Assembly (NCBI GenBank): GCA_903837135.1
Contig: CAILTK010000089.1
Span: forward strand, 124,001-188,000
Direction: 5' to 3'
Source: an uncultured Caulobacterales bacterium
GTDB taxonomy: Bacteria; Pseudomonadota; Alphaproteobacteria; Caulobacterales; Caulobacteraceae
Length of the DNA: 64,000 nt
Shown in pieces: positions 49,279 through 58,765 of the stretch (positions within the stretch are counted from its first letter, which is position 1; each line of letters begins with the position of its first letter). The notes under the pieces are model-generated. The model was given only the letters and a program-made list of their open reading frames with translations, ran no database searches and was not told where the DNA came from. A program made the position numbers and the translations under genes.

Positions 49279-49326
49279 TAATGCCGCGTCGCGAGATGGC
49301 GCAAACCTTGTGCGCGACGTTTCTCT

Positions 49327-49456
49327 CCTTCCCCGCCCGGGCGGGGAAGGTGGCCGCGAAGCGGACGGAAGGGGTAGGGGAGACTCTGCGATGTCAGCAA
49401 TGGTTGCCCCCTCCCGCGCGCTTCGCGCTGCGACCTCCCCCGGTTCCCGGGGGAGG
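49327..49456. repeat. Composite intergenic palindromic repeat block
   Basis: Perfect palindrome ccttccccgcccgggcggggaagg (49327-49350) and hairpin cctcccccgg-ttc-ccgggggagg (49434-49456). Confidence 0.75.
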
Positions 49457-49553
49457 AGTTCAGGTCTCCTCTATCCACGCTTCCGGCGCCGCCGGTTCGA
49501 GGTCTATGCTGGCGCCAAAGCCGGCGCCAAAGCCCGGCGACCCGGAGGACGGC

Positions 49554-50402
49554 ATGGCCCAGGCGACGAACGGATCGGTGCAGATCGAATACGAGAGCTT
49601 TGGCGACGACCAGCCGCAGACCGTGCTGCTGGTCAACGGCCTGGGGTCGCAGATGACCCGCTGGCCGATTCCGTTTTGCGAGTTGCTGGTCGCCCGCGGC
49701 TACCGCGCCCTGCGCTATGACAATCGCGACGTCGGCCTTTCAAGCTGGCTCGATGGCCAAGCCTACACCGTGTCGGACATGGCGCGGGACGGGATCGCCG
49801 TGCTCGACGCCGCGGGGGTGAGCAAGGCCCACGTCGCCGGCGTCTCGATGGGCGGGATGATCGTGCAGAAGCTGGCGATCGAACATCCGGACCGCGTGTT
49901 GTCGATGACCTCGATCATGTCGGCGACGGGCGCGCCCGGAAGCCTCGACTCCACGCCCGAGGCGGCGGCGGTGCTGAACGTCGCGCCGCCCGACCCCCGG
50001 GACGATTTCGAGGCCTTCGTGGCGCACGGGATCCGGAACGCCCGGACCATCGGCAGCCCCGGCTATCCGTGGAGCGAGGACGCCTTGCGCGAGCGGACGA
50101 TCGCCGAGTACGCACGCGCCTTCAACCCGGCCGGCGTGGCCCGCCAGCGCGCGGCCCTCATGGCCGACGGCGACCGCACCGCCGAGCTCGCAAAGCTGAC
50201 CATCCCGGTCGTCGTCCTGCACGGAGCCCAGGATCCGCTGATCAAGCCCAAGGGCGGGGAGATGACCGCCGCCGCCATCCCCGGCGCGGAGCTGCGCATG
50301 ATCGAGGGCATGGGCCACGACCTGCCGCCCGCCCTCTATGCGGTGTTCATCGACGCCATCGTCGCCGCGGCCGAGCGGGCGAAGGCGAGGGCGGACGGAT
50401 AG
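49554..50402 (+). CDS. Alpha/beta hydrolase
   Basis: TVLLVNGLGSQMTRWP...RYDNRDVGLSSW...AHVAGVSMGGMIVQKLAIEHPDRV nucleophile elbow GVSMGG. Confidence 0.9.
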   Translation: MAQATNGSVQIEYESFGDDQPQTVLLVNGLGSQMTRWPIPFCELLVARGYRALRYDNRDVGLSSWLDGQAYTVSDMARDGIAVLDAAGVSKAHVAGVSMGGMIVQKLAIEHPDRVLSMTSIMSATGAPGSLDSTPEAAAVLNVAPPDPRDDFEAFVAHGIRNARTIGSPGYPWSEDALRERTIAEYARAFNPAGVARQRAALMADGDRTAELAKLTIPVVVLHGAQDPLIKPKGGEMTAAAIPGAELRMIEGMGHDLPPALYAVFIDAIVAAAERAKARADG

Positions 50403-50564
50403 GAAGGAGCGTCGTGCGTCGCCGGGGACATCGTCGACCGAGGTCGCCCGCGAGGAAGCCGGGCTTTCGGCTATTACGCTAGTGAGCTAACCTTCCGCCC
50501 TGTCGCCGTCCGATCCATCTCCGCAGGGCGTCACCACCGGGCAGGCCGGCCCCGACCGCATCGC

Positions 50565-51170
50565 TCAGGCCGCGGCCTTGTACAGGGTCATGCGCACGAG
50601 GGCGGACAGGCTTTCCGCCTCCATCTTCGCCATCACGTTGGCGCGGTAGATCTCCACGGTCCGGAAGCTGATCTCGAGCTTGTTGGCGATCTCCTTGTTG
50701 GAGAAGCCGTCGACGATGAAGCCCAACACCTGGCTTTCCCGTTGCGTAAGGGTTTCGCGGCGGCGTTCGACGGCCGCCAGCCGGCTGGCGGCGGCGTGCC
50801 GCGTCTGTTCGGTCGCCAACGCCTGGCCCACCGCCCGCAGAATGGTTTCGCTGTCGAACGGCTTTTCGATGAAGTCGACCACGCCGGCCTTCATCGCCTG
50901 CAGGGCCAGGGGCACGTCGGCATGCCCCGTGGTGAGGATCATCGGCATGATGCAGCCCGCCTCGTTCAGCGACTCCACCAGCGCCATCCCGTTCATCATC
51001 GGCATCTGGGCGTCGAGGACGATGCAGCCGCGCTGCTCCTTGTGCAGCTGATCCAGGAAGCTGCGCGCGGAATCGAACGCCCGGCTGGTCAGGCCTTCGG
51101 TCCGCATCAGAAAGGTCAGCGAGTCGCGCGCCGCGTAGTCGTCATCGACGACAAAAACTGTCTGCTGCAT
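50565..51170 (-). CDS. FixJ-like two-component response regulator (REC + LuxR HTH)
   Basis: VFVVDDDYAARDSLTFLM...CIVLDAQMPMMNGMALVE...ILTTGHADVPLALQAMKAGVVDFIEKPFD...LTQRESQVLGFIVDGFSNKEIANKLEISFRTVEIYRANVMAKM. Confidence 0.93.
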   Translation of the reverse strand: MQQTVFVVDDDYAARDSLTFLMRTEGLTSRAFDSARSFLDQLHKEQRGCIVLDAQMPMMNGMALVESLNEAGCIMPMILTTGHADVPLALQAMKAGVVDFIEKPFDSETILRAVGQALATEQTRHAAASRLAAVERRRETLTQRESQVLGFIVDGFSNKEIANKLEISFRTVEIYRANVMAKMEAESLSALVRMTLYKAAA

Positions 51171-51826
51171 TCGAATATCTCAGCCTCGCCCATAGCCATT
51201 GGTTGAGCGAGGGTTTCACTGCTCGTCTGAATTGTCTGTCGTCCGTCCGACAAAGAGGCGAGATGTCGCAGTATAGCTAACGCGCTTTCCAGACCGATTT
51301 GCGAGCGGAATAAGGGTTTGTGCGTATTGGCAATTTTTTATTCCGATAAGCATTGTGAACACTCTGTCGCCGTGCCCTGATTCAAGACCTGAATACGTAT
51401 CAGCTCGGATCGCTATGTTAAGCACTTGGGCATGGCAGTTGTGAAATATAGACCGTGTCGGCCGTGGGGCGCCGTGAGGTCTCGGCGGCATTCGCGGCGG
51501 TGACGCCGAGGCGGGGACGCTATCGAGGCGATTGAAGATATCGACGTTACTGCCACGGTCGGTGAGATCGCGTTGATTTGCCGGCGGTGAGAACTGTGCG
51601 AAGGGGCCCGGAGTCGGAGGCGACTTGCGGACCACGCTGACACTACCGGTCCGGGTGACGATCTTGTTCCTCCGGCGGCCCGGTCGAGGATTGCGTCGGG
51701 ATGTCGGCGGACGTGACGTCGCGGCATTTGGACGCTGACGACGCGGATGGCGGCGATCGCCGCCGCTCAGGGTGACAAACGGCGGACCGATTGCGATCGG
51801 GTCTCAAGCGAGCCCCGGTCTCCGCC

Positions 51827-53134
51827 ATGTTCGGGTTCAATCTGGCCGACGGAGATCACGCCCTGCACCCTGCGCCCGATTTTCAGGCCCTGTTCATGGC
51901 GATGCCTGGACCCGCCATGGTGTTGGGGCGGGACCTGACCATCCTCAGCGCCAATGACGCTTATATCGGCGTCACCGGACTGCGCCGGGACCAGCTCGAG
52001 GGTCGCTTTGTCTTCGACGTCTTCCAGGACGATCCGAACGACCCCGACGCCCGGGCCGTCGAGGTCTCCACCGCTTCGCTGCGTCGGGTCATCCAGCAGG
52101 GACGTGCGGACACGATGGCGGTGCAACGCCATGACGTCATGATCGTCGTCGATGCGGACGGCGAGCGGCGCGCGGGCCAGGTCGAAGAACGCTACTGGCG
52201 CCCGGTGAATATCCCCATCTTCGATTCCGGCGGCGAGGTCGGCTGGATTCTCCACACCGTGGAGGACGTCACCGACCTGCATCGCATGCGACGAAGGATA
52301 AGCGTCAAGACTACCTTCACGCCGCGTCGTCGCCACATCATCCGTCAGTTGCGCGACGCGAGTCCCGTGTTGCGCGGGTTGGACGACCCGGTGTTCGAGC
52401 TGATCGCCGAACACTTGACGCCCCTGGCGCTGCGGGAGGGCCAGGTGCTGATCGGGGCGTTCGAGCCGGTCGAGGCGGTGTACTTCCTGCTCCGGGGCGT
52501 GGTCTCCGTCAGCCGCGAGTTGGAGGACGGGACCTCGACCGGCGTGGCGGTGATGGGGCCGAACGGCATGGCCGGGGAATCCGTGCTGGTGGGGCCCGAG
52601 TCGCCGGCCACCGAAACCAGGGTGCAGGTCGCCGGATTCGCGCTGAGGCTGGACGCCGACATTCTCAACATCCTGATGGCGGGAAGCCCATCCCTCAGGG
52701 CGGCGCTGTCGCGCCAGGCTCTTCCGGCGCTGCTGGCCACCTCCCTCATCACCGCGGCCTGCAACGCGCGCCACACCATGGATCAGCGCCTCGCCCGCCT
52801 GCTGCTCTCCGCCCATGCGTGGGCGGCGTCGATGGAGTTGCCGATCCGGCAGGATTCGATCGCGATGATGATCGGCGTGCGGCGAACCGGGGTGTCGGAA
52901 GCCCTGGCGCGGATGAGTGGCGCGGGCGTGCTGAGAACCGGGCGTAACCGCATTCGGATCGACAATCTGCCCCGGCTCGAACAGCTGTCGTGTGATTGCT
53001 ATCGCGACCTGAATGTCGAATTCGCCAGGATCGGCGTGACCGCGCCGCGGGCGCGGGAGGTCGACGCGGCGGAGCTCGATGTCCTTTGCACCGAATTCCT
53101 CAAGGAGCTCGGCGCAGCGCCCCGACGAGCCTGA
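51827..53134 (+). CDS. PAS domain fused to Crp/Fnr-type cyclic-nucleotide-binding + HTH regulator
   Basis: PAS: FQALFMAMPGPAMVLGRDLTILSANDAYIGVTGLRRDQLEGRFVFDVFQDDP; CRP: LTPLALREGQVLIGAFEPVEAVYFLLRGVVSVSR; HTH: RQDSIAMMIGVRRTGVSEALARMSGAGVLRTGRNRIRI. Confidence 0.85.
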   Translation: MFGFNLADGDHALHPAPDFQALFMAMPGPAMVLGRDLTILSANDAYIGVTGLRRDQLEGRFVFDVFQDDPNDPDARAVEVSTASLRRVIQQGRADTMAVQRHDVMIVVDADGERRAGQVEERYWRPVNIPIFDSGGEVGWILHTVEDVTDLHRMRRRISVKTTFTPRRRHIIRQLRDASPVLRGLDDPVFELIAEHLTPLALREGQVLIGAFEPVEAVYFLLRGVVSVSRELEDGTSTGVAVMGPNGMAGESVLVGPESPATETRVQVAGFALRLDADILNILMAGSPSLRAALSRQALPALLATSLITAACNARHTMDQRLARLLLSAHAWAASMELPIRQDSIAMMIGVRRTGVSEALARMSGAGVLRTGRNRIRIDNLPRLEQLSCDCYRDLNVEFARIGVTAPRAREVDAAELDVLCTEFLKELGAAPRRA

Positions 53135-53327
53135 CCGAGCGCCGGCCCAACGGGCGACGGCGCGAGGTGTTTTTCACACCGCGGCCGCCGCAAGTTCCGA
53201 CATCGGAATGACGAACACCCGTTTTGAGCGCCATGTCCAAGCGTCGCCGCGAGGCCCTCTTCCGTTGAAGGATTGATATGGATCAGCGATCCATCTCTGC
53301 GCAGACCCCCGGCCGCCTCATGCGGCT

Positions 53328-53642
53328 GTGCGCGTCGGCGCGGGGATCCGGCGTGGCTCCCTGCGCGCCGGGCGTGACGCCGTGACGCCCACAAGCCCCG
53401 AAGACGCCCTGGCGGGCGGCCGCGGACGATCGCGTAATCGCCTCCCTGTTGAGAGCCCGTCGAACGACGTCGCGCCGCGGGGAATTCTGGACCTGCTCAC
53501 GGGCGAACGGCTCGCCACCCAGAAGGCGCTGTCGGCCCTCGTCGTCGCCGCCCATGCTCCCGACAGTCTCAACCGGATCCGCGGCCTCCGTACCCGCCTG
53601 ACCGATCTGGACCGCACGATCGAACTGGTTGGACGCCGTTGA
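53328..53642 (+). CDS. Small hypothetical protein (possible start at 53382)
   Basis: ORF ending LDLLTGERLATQKALSALVVAAHAPDSLNRIRGLRTRLTDLDRTIELVGRR; plausible helical protein, no family recognised. Confidence 0.35.
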   Translation: MRVGAGIRRGSLRAGRDAVTPTSPEDALAGGRGRSRNRLPVESPSNDVAPRGILDLLTGERLATQKALSALVVAAHAPDSLNRIRGLRTRLTDLDRTIELVGRR

Positions 53643-53770
53643 GACGGGCCGCGTGAGGCGCGACCGGTAAGCGGGGCCATCGCCGGGCTTTCACCGCCCG
53701 CGGTGAATTTGTTCAGGATCAAGGTCCGCCGGTCGCCGTCCGCTAGGGTGAACGTGCCGGAGGACGAGCC

Positions 53771-53974
53771 ATGACGACCTACCGAATCCGACTGGAGACC
53801 GCCGACGGGCGGCCTTGCAAAGAGCGGCTGATCGAGTGCGAGAATGACGACCAGGCCATCGATTGCGTCGGTGAATGGGACGATCCCCTCGCCATGACGA
53901 TCTGGCAGGCGGATCGATGTGTGGCGCGCGTGCCGGCGGTCGTCGCCGATCCCTTGGAGCAGACGCGGACGTGA
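53771..53974 (+). CDS. Small hypothetical protein (67 aa)
   Basis: MTTYRIRLETADGRPCKERLIECENDDQAIDCVGEWDDPLAMTIWQADRCVARVPA; RBS-like agga upstream; plausible beta/alpha pattern. Confidence 0.5.
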   Translation: MTTYRIRLETADGRPCKERLIECENDDQAIDCVGEWDDPLAMTIWQADRCVARVPAVVADPLEQTRT

Positions 53975-54016
53975 GCGGGGTAAACCGCCCCTCAGGGCCA
54001 TCTCGCAGGACGGCGA

Positions 54017-54067
54017 GCGCGGCCGCCCGCAGGCTCCGTCGGGCGCGGCCGCCCGCAGGCTCCGTCG
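54017..54067. repeat. Two-copy tandem direct repeat, 26-bp unit
   Basis: gcgcggccgcccgcaggctccgtcg repeated at 54017-54041 and 54043-54067. Confidence 0.85.
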
Positions 54068-54158
54068 TCGCATAAATTGAGGTCGAGCGCCCATCAGGAC
54101 GGCCAGGGCGACCCGGACCCGTCGTCCGCTCCGCCGTCGGCGCGGCCGTGGCGAGGCT

Positions 54159-55586
54159 TCAGGCCGCGCCCGGCGCCGGCGGCTGCTGCAGGTCGAGAGC
54201 GGGCCCCTGCGGCGTCAGGGGCAGCGTCAGCGTGCACGCGAGGCCGGCGGGCGCGAAATCGAACGTCGCCCCGCCGCGCTCCGCGCGCAGGATCTGTTCG
54301 ATGAGGCGCGACCCGAATCCGGTCGCCGCCGGCGGACGCACCACGGGGCCGCCGCGCTCGACCCAATGGAGGACTAACCGGCGTTCCCGATCGGGTTGCG
54401 CCAACGACCAGGTCAGGGCGACCGCGCCGCCATCGTCCGACAGGCCGCCGTACCGCGTCGCGTTCACGCCCAGTTCGTGGATCACGAGCGACAGCGCGAG
54501 CGCCGTCGCCGGACAGAGCCAGACCTCCGGCCCGTCAAGCGCGACCCGGCCGTCCCGCATGCGGGCGAACGGCTCGGTCGTCGCCAGGAGGAGGGTGCGC
54601 AGGTCCGCGCCCTCCCACGCCCCGTTGCTCAGCACATTGTGCGCGGCGGACAGGGCCATCAGCCGGCCCTCGAAGGCCCGGTAGCCTGAGTCGACGTCCG
54701 CCGCCCTGCGCAAGCTGTTCGACGCGATGGACTGGATGGTGGCCAAGGTATTTTTGACCCGGTGGTTGAGCTCATCGACCATGGACTGCAGGCGTTGCTG
54801 CTGACGGACCTGGGCGGCGATCTCGGTGCTCGAGCCGAACCAGCGGGTGACCGAACCCGTGTCATCCCGGATCGGCACGATCCGCGACAGGAACGGCCGG
54901 AAGCCGCCGTCCCGGCCCTTCAACGGGTGAACCATCTCGAAAGGGCGGCCGTCGCGCAGCGACGCCTCCCACCGCTCCGTCACGAGGGGGAGGACGGCCG
55001 GGTCGTGCGCGGTCTCCCTGCCGCGATCGAGCGGGGCGTCCAGGGCCATCCCCGTGTATTCATACCACCGGCTGTTGTACCAATAGATGCGGCCGTCGGC
55101 GTACGCCATCCAGCACAAAGCCGGCATGTTGTCGGCCAGCGCCCTGAACTCCTCGGCCTGACGACGTTCCCGCTGTTGCGCGGCGCGCTGTTCGGTGATG
55201 TCCGCGAACATGAAGGCGAGCCCCCCGGTCGCCTTCTTGGTGATGTGCAGGTTCACGAACCGCCCGGGCCGGGTGGTGGACTCGCTTTCGAAGCTGATGC
55301 GCCCTTCGCCGTCCATGGCGGCGCGCATGCGCCGCTCGATCTCGGTTCCGAGGACTTCGGGGAACACCTCCCACATCACCCTGCCCACGAGCTCGGCGCG
55401 GTCGCGTTGGAAAAAGGCCGCCGCGGGCCGGTTCATCAGGGTGATGCGCCAATCCTGGTCGACGGCGTACAGCGGATCGGGCACGGTCTCGAGCAGGGCG
55501 TCGATCTGCGCCTCGCGACGGGCCAGAGCCTCATCCTTCAACCGCCGCCCGGCCTGGCTTACGCTGTCTTCGTCTCCCTCGAACAT
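54159..55586 (-). CDS. PAS domain HWE-type sensor histidine kinase
   Basis: Two PAS segments (LLETVPDPLYAVDQDWRITLMNRPAAAFF; ALADNMPALCWMAYADGRIYWYNSRWYEYTGM), HWE motif DELNHRVKNTLATIQSIA, VIHELGVNATRYG, WVERGGP. Confidence 0.92.
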   Translation of the reverse strand: MFEGDEDSVSQAGRRLKDEALARREAQIDALLETVPDPLYAVDQDWRITLMNRPAAAFFQRDRAELVGRVMWEVFPEVLGTEIERRMRAAMDGEGRISFESESTTRPGRFVNLHITKKATGGLAFMFADITEQRAAQQRERRQAEEFRALADNMPALCWMAYADGRIYWYNSRWYEYTGMALDAPLDRGRETAHDPAVLPLVTERWEASLRDGRPFEMVHPLKGRDGGFRPFLSRIVPIRDDTGSVTRWFGSSTEIAAQVRQQQRLQSMVDELNHRVKNTLATIQSIASNSLRRAADVDSGYRAFEGRLMALSAAHNVLSNGAWEGADLRTLLLATTEPFARMRDGRVALDGPEVWLCPATALALSLVIHELGVNATRYGGLSDDGGAVALTWSLAQPDRERRLVLHWVERGGPVVRPPAATGFGSRLIEQILRAERGGATFDFAPAGLACTLTLPLTPQGPALDLQQPPAPGAA

Positions 55587-55787
55587 CGGGGTTCCAAGCC
55601 GCCACAGGCAAAACTCTGCAAGATGCGCGGATACGGTACACAGTTGTTCGACGCCGCGGAGTCGGGCGGTCGACATAGGCGACGTTTTCGGCGCACGGGC
55701 TGGCGACCGAGGTCACGGATGCGCTAGACCTGGGGCGGACGCTGGCCGCGATCCGCACGACGCGGCCTCGGGAAAGGAGCTTTCGCC

Positions 55788-56753
55788 ATGGCCCAGCGCA
55801 GCAGCCGTCACCTGGTCGATCCCCAGTTGCTGCCCTTCCTCGAACTGTTGCCGCCGACCGACCTGTCGGACGCCACCATCGCGGAGGCGAGGGCGCGCGC
55901 TTGGCCGATTGCACCGGACCCCGATCTGGACGCCCGGGTTTTGGTGCAGGCGTTCAAGGCGCCGGGCCCGGCCGGCGCGCCCGAGGTCGGCGTCGTCTGC
56001 TATCGTCCGCGGGCCGCGAGCGGGGCGCTGCCCTGCATCTTCCACATCCACGGTGGCGGCTATGTCTCCGGAACCGTCGAAGGCCAGGCTCCGGTGCACA
56101 AGGCTATGGTGCTGGAGCTGGATTGCGCCCTCGTCACCGTCGATTACCGCCTGGCGCCGGAGACCCCGTTCCCGGGCCCGGTGGAGGACTGTTACGCGGC
56201 TCTGGCCTGGCTGAACGCCCACGCGGACCTGCCCGGGGTCGACCGGTCGCGGATCGGCGTGATGGGCGAAAGCGCCGGCGGGGGGCTGGCGGCGGCGCTG
56301 GCCCTGATGGTGCGTGACCGCGGCGAATTCCGCTTCGCCTTCCAGCACCTGATCTATCCCATGCTCGACGATCGCACCTCGGCCGCCGCCGAGGACTCCC
56401 TGCATCCCTACGCTGGCGAATATGTCTGGACCCACGCCAACAACCGCTACGGCTGGGCCTCGCTGCTCGGCCACCCGCCCGGGCGGGAGGGCGTGTCGCC
56501 CTACGCGGCCCCGGCGCGCGCGGAGTCGCTGGCGGACCTGCCGCCCACCTTCATCTCCACGGGCTCTCTGGATCTGTTTCTCGAGGAGGATCTCGAATAC
56601 GCCCGCCGGCTGCTGCGGGAGGGGGTTCCGACCGAGCTGCACGTCTATCCGGGCGGCTTCCACGCCTTCGACTTCTTCCCGGGCGTCGACCTGTCGTCGC
56701 GCGCCGTCCGCGACAGCCGCGCGGCGTTGAAGAGGGCGCTTCGGCCGGACTGA
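55788..56753 (+). CDS. Alpha/beta hydrolase (HSL/acetyl esterase family)
   Basis: IFHIHGGGYVSGT oxyanion motif; GVMGESAGGGLAAAL nucleophile. Confidence 0.93.
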   Translation: MAQRSSRHLVDPQLLPFLELLPPTDLSDATIAEARARAWPIAPDPDLDARVLVQAFKAPGPAGAPEVGVVCYRPRAASGALPCIFHIHGGGYVSGTVEGQAPVHKAMVLELDCALVTVDYRLAPETPFPGPVEDCYAALAWLNAHADLPGVDRSRIGVMGESAGGGLAAALALMVRDRGEFRFAFQHLIYPMLDDRTSAAAEDSLHPYAGEYVWTHANNRYGWASLLGHPPGREGVSPYAAPARAESLADLPPTFISTGSLDLFLEEDLEYARRLLREGVPTELHVYPGGFHAFDFFPGVDLSSRAVRDSRAALKRALRPD

Positions 56754-56784
56754 CCGCGGCCCGCGGGCGGGGCGCGCGCCGGGT

Positions 56785-58452
56785 CTACGACGCGTTCATC
56801 ACCAGGCAGCGCTCGCCATGGCTGGAGAGCTTGTGGCACGCGGCCTTGGCCTCCGAGGCGCTGAGGCCGGTGAAGCGGGCGCGATAGCCGCCGCCGCCGC
56901 TCTGCACCTCGCCGGCGCCGCCGATGCGGGTCGACAGCTTGGCGATCTGCGCCTTCGCGTCCGAGCGGGTCTTGTAGGCGCCGACCTGGACGAGGTAGCC
57001 GCCGCCGCCCGTCTTGCCGGCGGCGGCCTTGGCCACGACCGCCTTGGCGGCGATGGGAGCCGCCTCGGTGGCGTCGTTGACGGCGACGTCGTGCCGGTGA
57101 TGCGCCGCGGTCCGCTCGCACGTGCGCTTGGCGCGGCCGCGCTTGTGGGTGCAGGGATCCGAGGTGGGCGCCGTGGTGGCGACGCGGGTTTCGCGCGCCT
57201 CTTCGCGCTGGCAGGCGCGCCGCTTGGCCCCGCGCAGGCGATGGCAATCGACATCGGCCTTCGCCACGGTGGTTGCGGCGGCGGCACGGGCCCGGCAGGT
57301 GTTGGTGACGACGCGCACACGGTGTGCGTGGCGGCCACGGCCCTTCTTCACATAGCTGACCCGCGCGCCGCAGTCGCGGTCCGGCAGCCCGTCGCTGACG
57401 ACACGCTGTACCGAGCCGTTGGTGCGGGCGTGGGCCAGGTCGCCGGGCAGGCCCTGGGGCCCACGCAGGGAGTCGGCCAGTTCGACCTGCACGCCTTCCT
57501 GATCGCCGTCGCCCTCCTCCGTCGCCGGCCGCTGGATCGGGCCGTTGTCCTCAGGCTCGGCGATCGAGGCCAGGGTGATCCTCTGGCCGAGCGCGCGCTT
57601 GTGCATGACCTCGAAGCCGGCGTTGAGCAGACTTTCGACGTTCTCGTCGCGAGAGGCGGTCGACGAGCCCCCGAGCACCACGGCGATCAGCCGGTGACCA
57701 TCGCGCATGGCGGAGGCGGCGAGGTTGAAGCCCGAGGCGCCGATGTAGCCGGTCTTCAGGCCGTCGACGCCAGCCATCTTCTGAAGCAGGTGGTTGTGGT
57801 TCTGCTCGGTCCGACCGCGGAAGCTGAACGCCCGTTCGCCGAAATAGCCGTAGTACTGCGGATAGTCGCGCATCACCGCGCGGCTGAGGATGGCGATGTC
57901 GCGCGCCGAGGAGACGTTACGCGGATTGGGCAGGCCGGACGCGTTGGCGAAATGGGTGTTGGTCATGCCGAGCTCCTGGGCCCGGAGCGTCATCAATTGG
58001 GCGAACCGGTCTTCCGATCCGCCGATCCGCTCGGCGACGGCGACGGCCACGTCGTTGGCCGACTTCACCGCGATGGCCTGCAGGGCCATGTCGAGGGTGA
58101 CGCCCTCGCCGGGACGCAGGCCGAGCTTCGACGGCGCCTGACTGGCCGCGTGCGGCGACATGATCACCGTATCGCTCGCCGCCAGGCGTCCCGTGGCCAT
58201 GGCCTCGAACGCCAGATAGAGGGTCATGACCTTGGTGATGGAGGCCGGAAACCGCTGCGCGTCCGCCCGCTTGGCGTAGAGCACCTCGCCGGTCGCGGCG
58301 TCGACGACGATGGCGGCGTAGCGCGGCTGGCCGAACAGCCCCTGCGCCGCGGCCGGAGCCGCCGGACCGATCGCCAGCACGAAGACGGCGACGAGGGCGA
58401 CCAGGCGTTCAAGAACGCGGTGCGGAAAAGCGCGGCGATCGGGCTCGACCAT
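56785..58452 (-). CDS. D-alanyl-D-alanine carboxypeptidase (PBP5/6-like) with basic Cys-rich linker and C-terminal SPOR domain
   Basis: FPASITKVMTLYLAFEAM (SxxK), SANDVAV (SxN), DGLKTGYIGASG (KTG); C-term YLVQVGAYKTRSDAKAQIAKLSTRIGG SPOR-like. Confidence 0.92.
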   Translation of the reverse strand: MVEPDRRAFPHRVLERLVALVAVFVLAIGPAAPAAAQGLFGQPRYAAIVVDAATGEVLYAKRADAQRFPASITKVMTLYLAFEAMATGRLAASDTVIMSPHAASQAPSKLGLRPGEGVTLDMALQAIAVKSANDVAVAVAERIGGSEDRFAQLMTLRAQELGMTNTHFANASGLPNPRNVSSARDIAILSRAVMRDYPQYYGYFGERAFSFRGRTEQNHNHLLQKMAGVDGLKTGYIGASGFNLAASAMRDGHRLIAVVLGGSSTASRDENVESLLNAGFEVMHKRALGQRITLASIAEPEDNGPIQRPATEEGDGDQEGVQVELADSLRGPQGLPGDLAHARTNGSVQRVVSDGLPDRDCGARVSYVKKGRGRHAHRVRVVTNTCRARAAAATTVAKADVDCHRLRGAKRRACQREEARETRVATTAPTSDPCTHKRGRAKRTCERTAAHHRHDVAVNDATEAAPIAAKAVVAKAAAGKTGGGGYLVQVGAYKTRSDAKAQIAKLSTRIGGAGEVQSGGGGYRARFTGLSASEAKAACHKLSSHGERCLVMNAS

Positions 58453-58635
58453 GAAAAGCGTCCGTCGATTGAGAGGCGCGGCCGGCGCAGCCGCCAAAAA
58501 CATTACAAGACCGTCAGGAGAGTCGCTTATCGACTCTTTCGCCAAGGTAAACAATCGATGGGGGAAAGCTAATCATCGCACCTAACGTCGCAGCGCGAGC
58601 TTGACCATAACGCCTGAAAATCAGGCGCTTGACAG

Positions 58636-58654
58636 TTTTGTGCAGTGCACAAAA
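58636..58654. promoter_or_regulatory. Perfect inverted repeat TTTTGTGCA-G-TGCACAAAA upstream of phasin (candidate PhaR-type operator)
   Basis: ttttgtgcagtgcacaaaa, 9-bp perfect arms, 111 nt upstream of phasin ATG. Confidence 0.5.
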
Positions 58655-58765
58655 TTCCCCTTGACGTTGATGCTGCGCCGCGGCATATTCGCGGCGTCGC
58701 GTTAACCCCGTCCGCGATCCGCCCCGCTACGCCGCCGCCCTCGGGCCGCAAACTGGAGACTTCCC

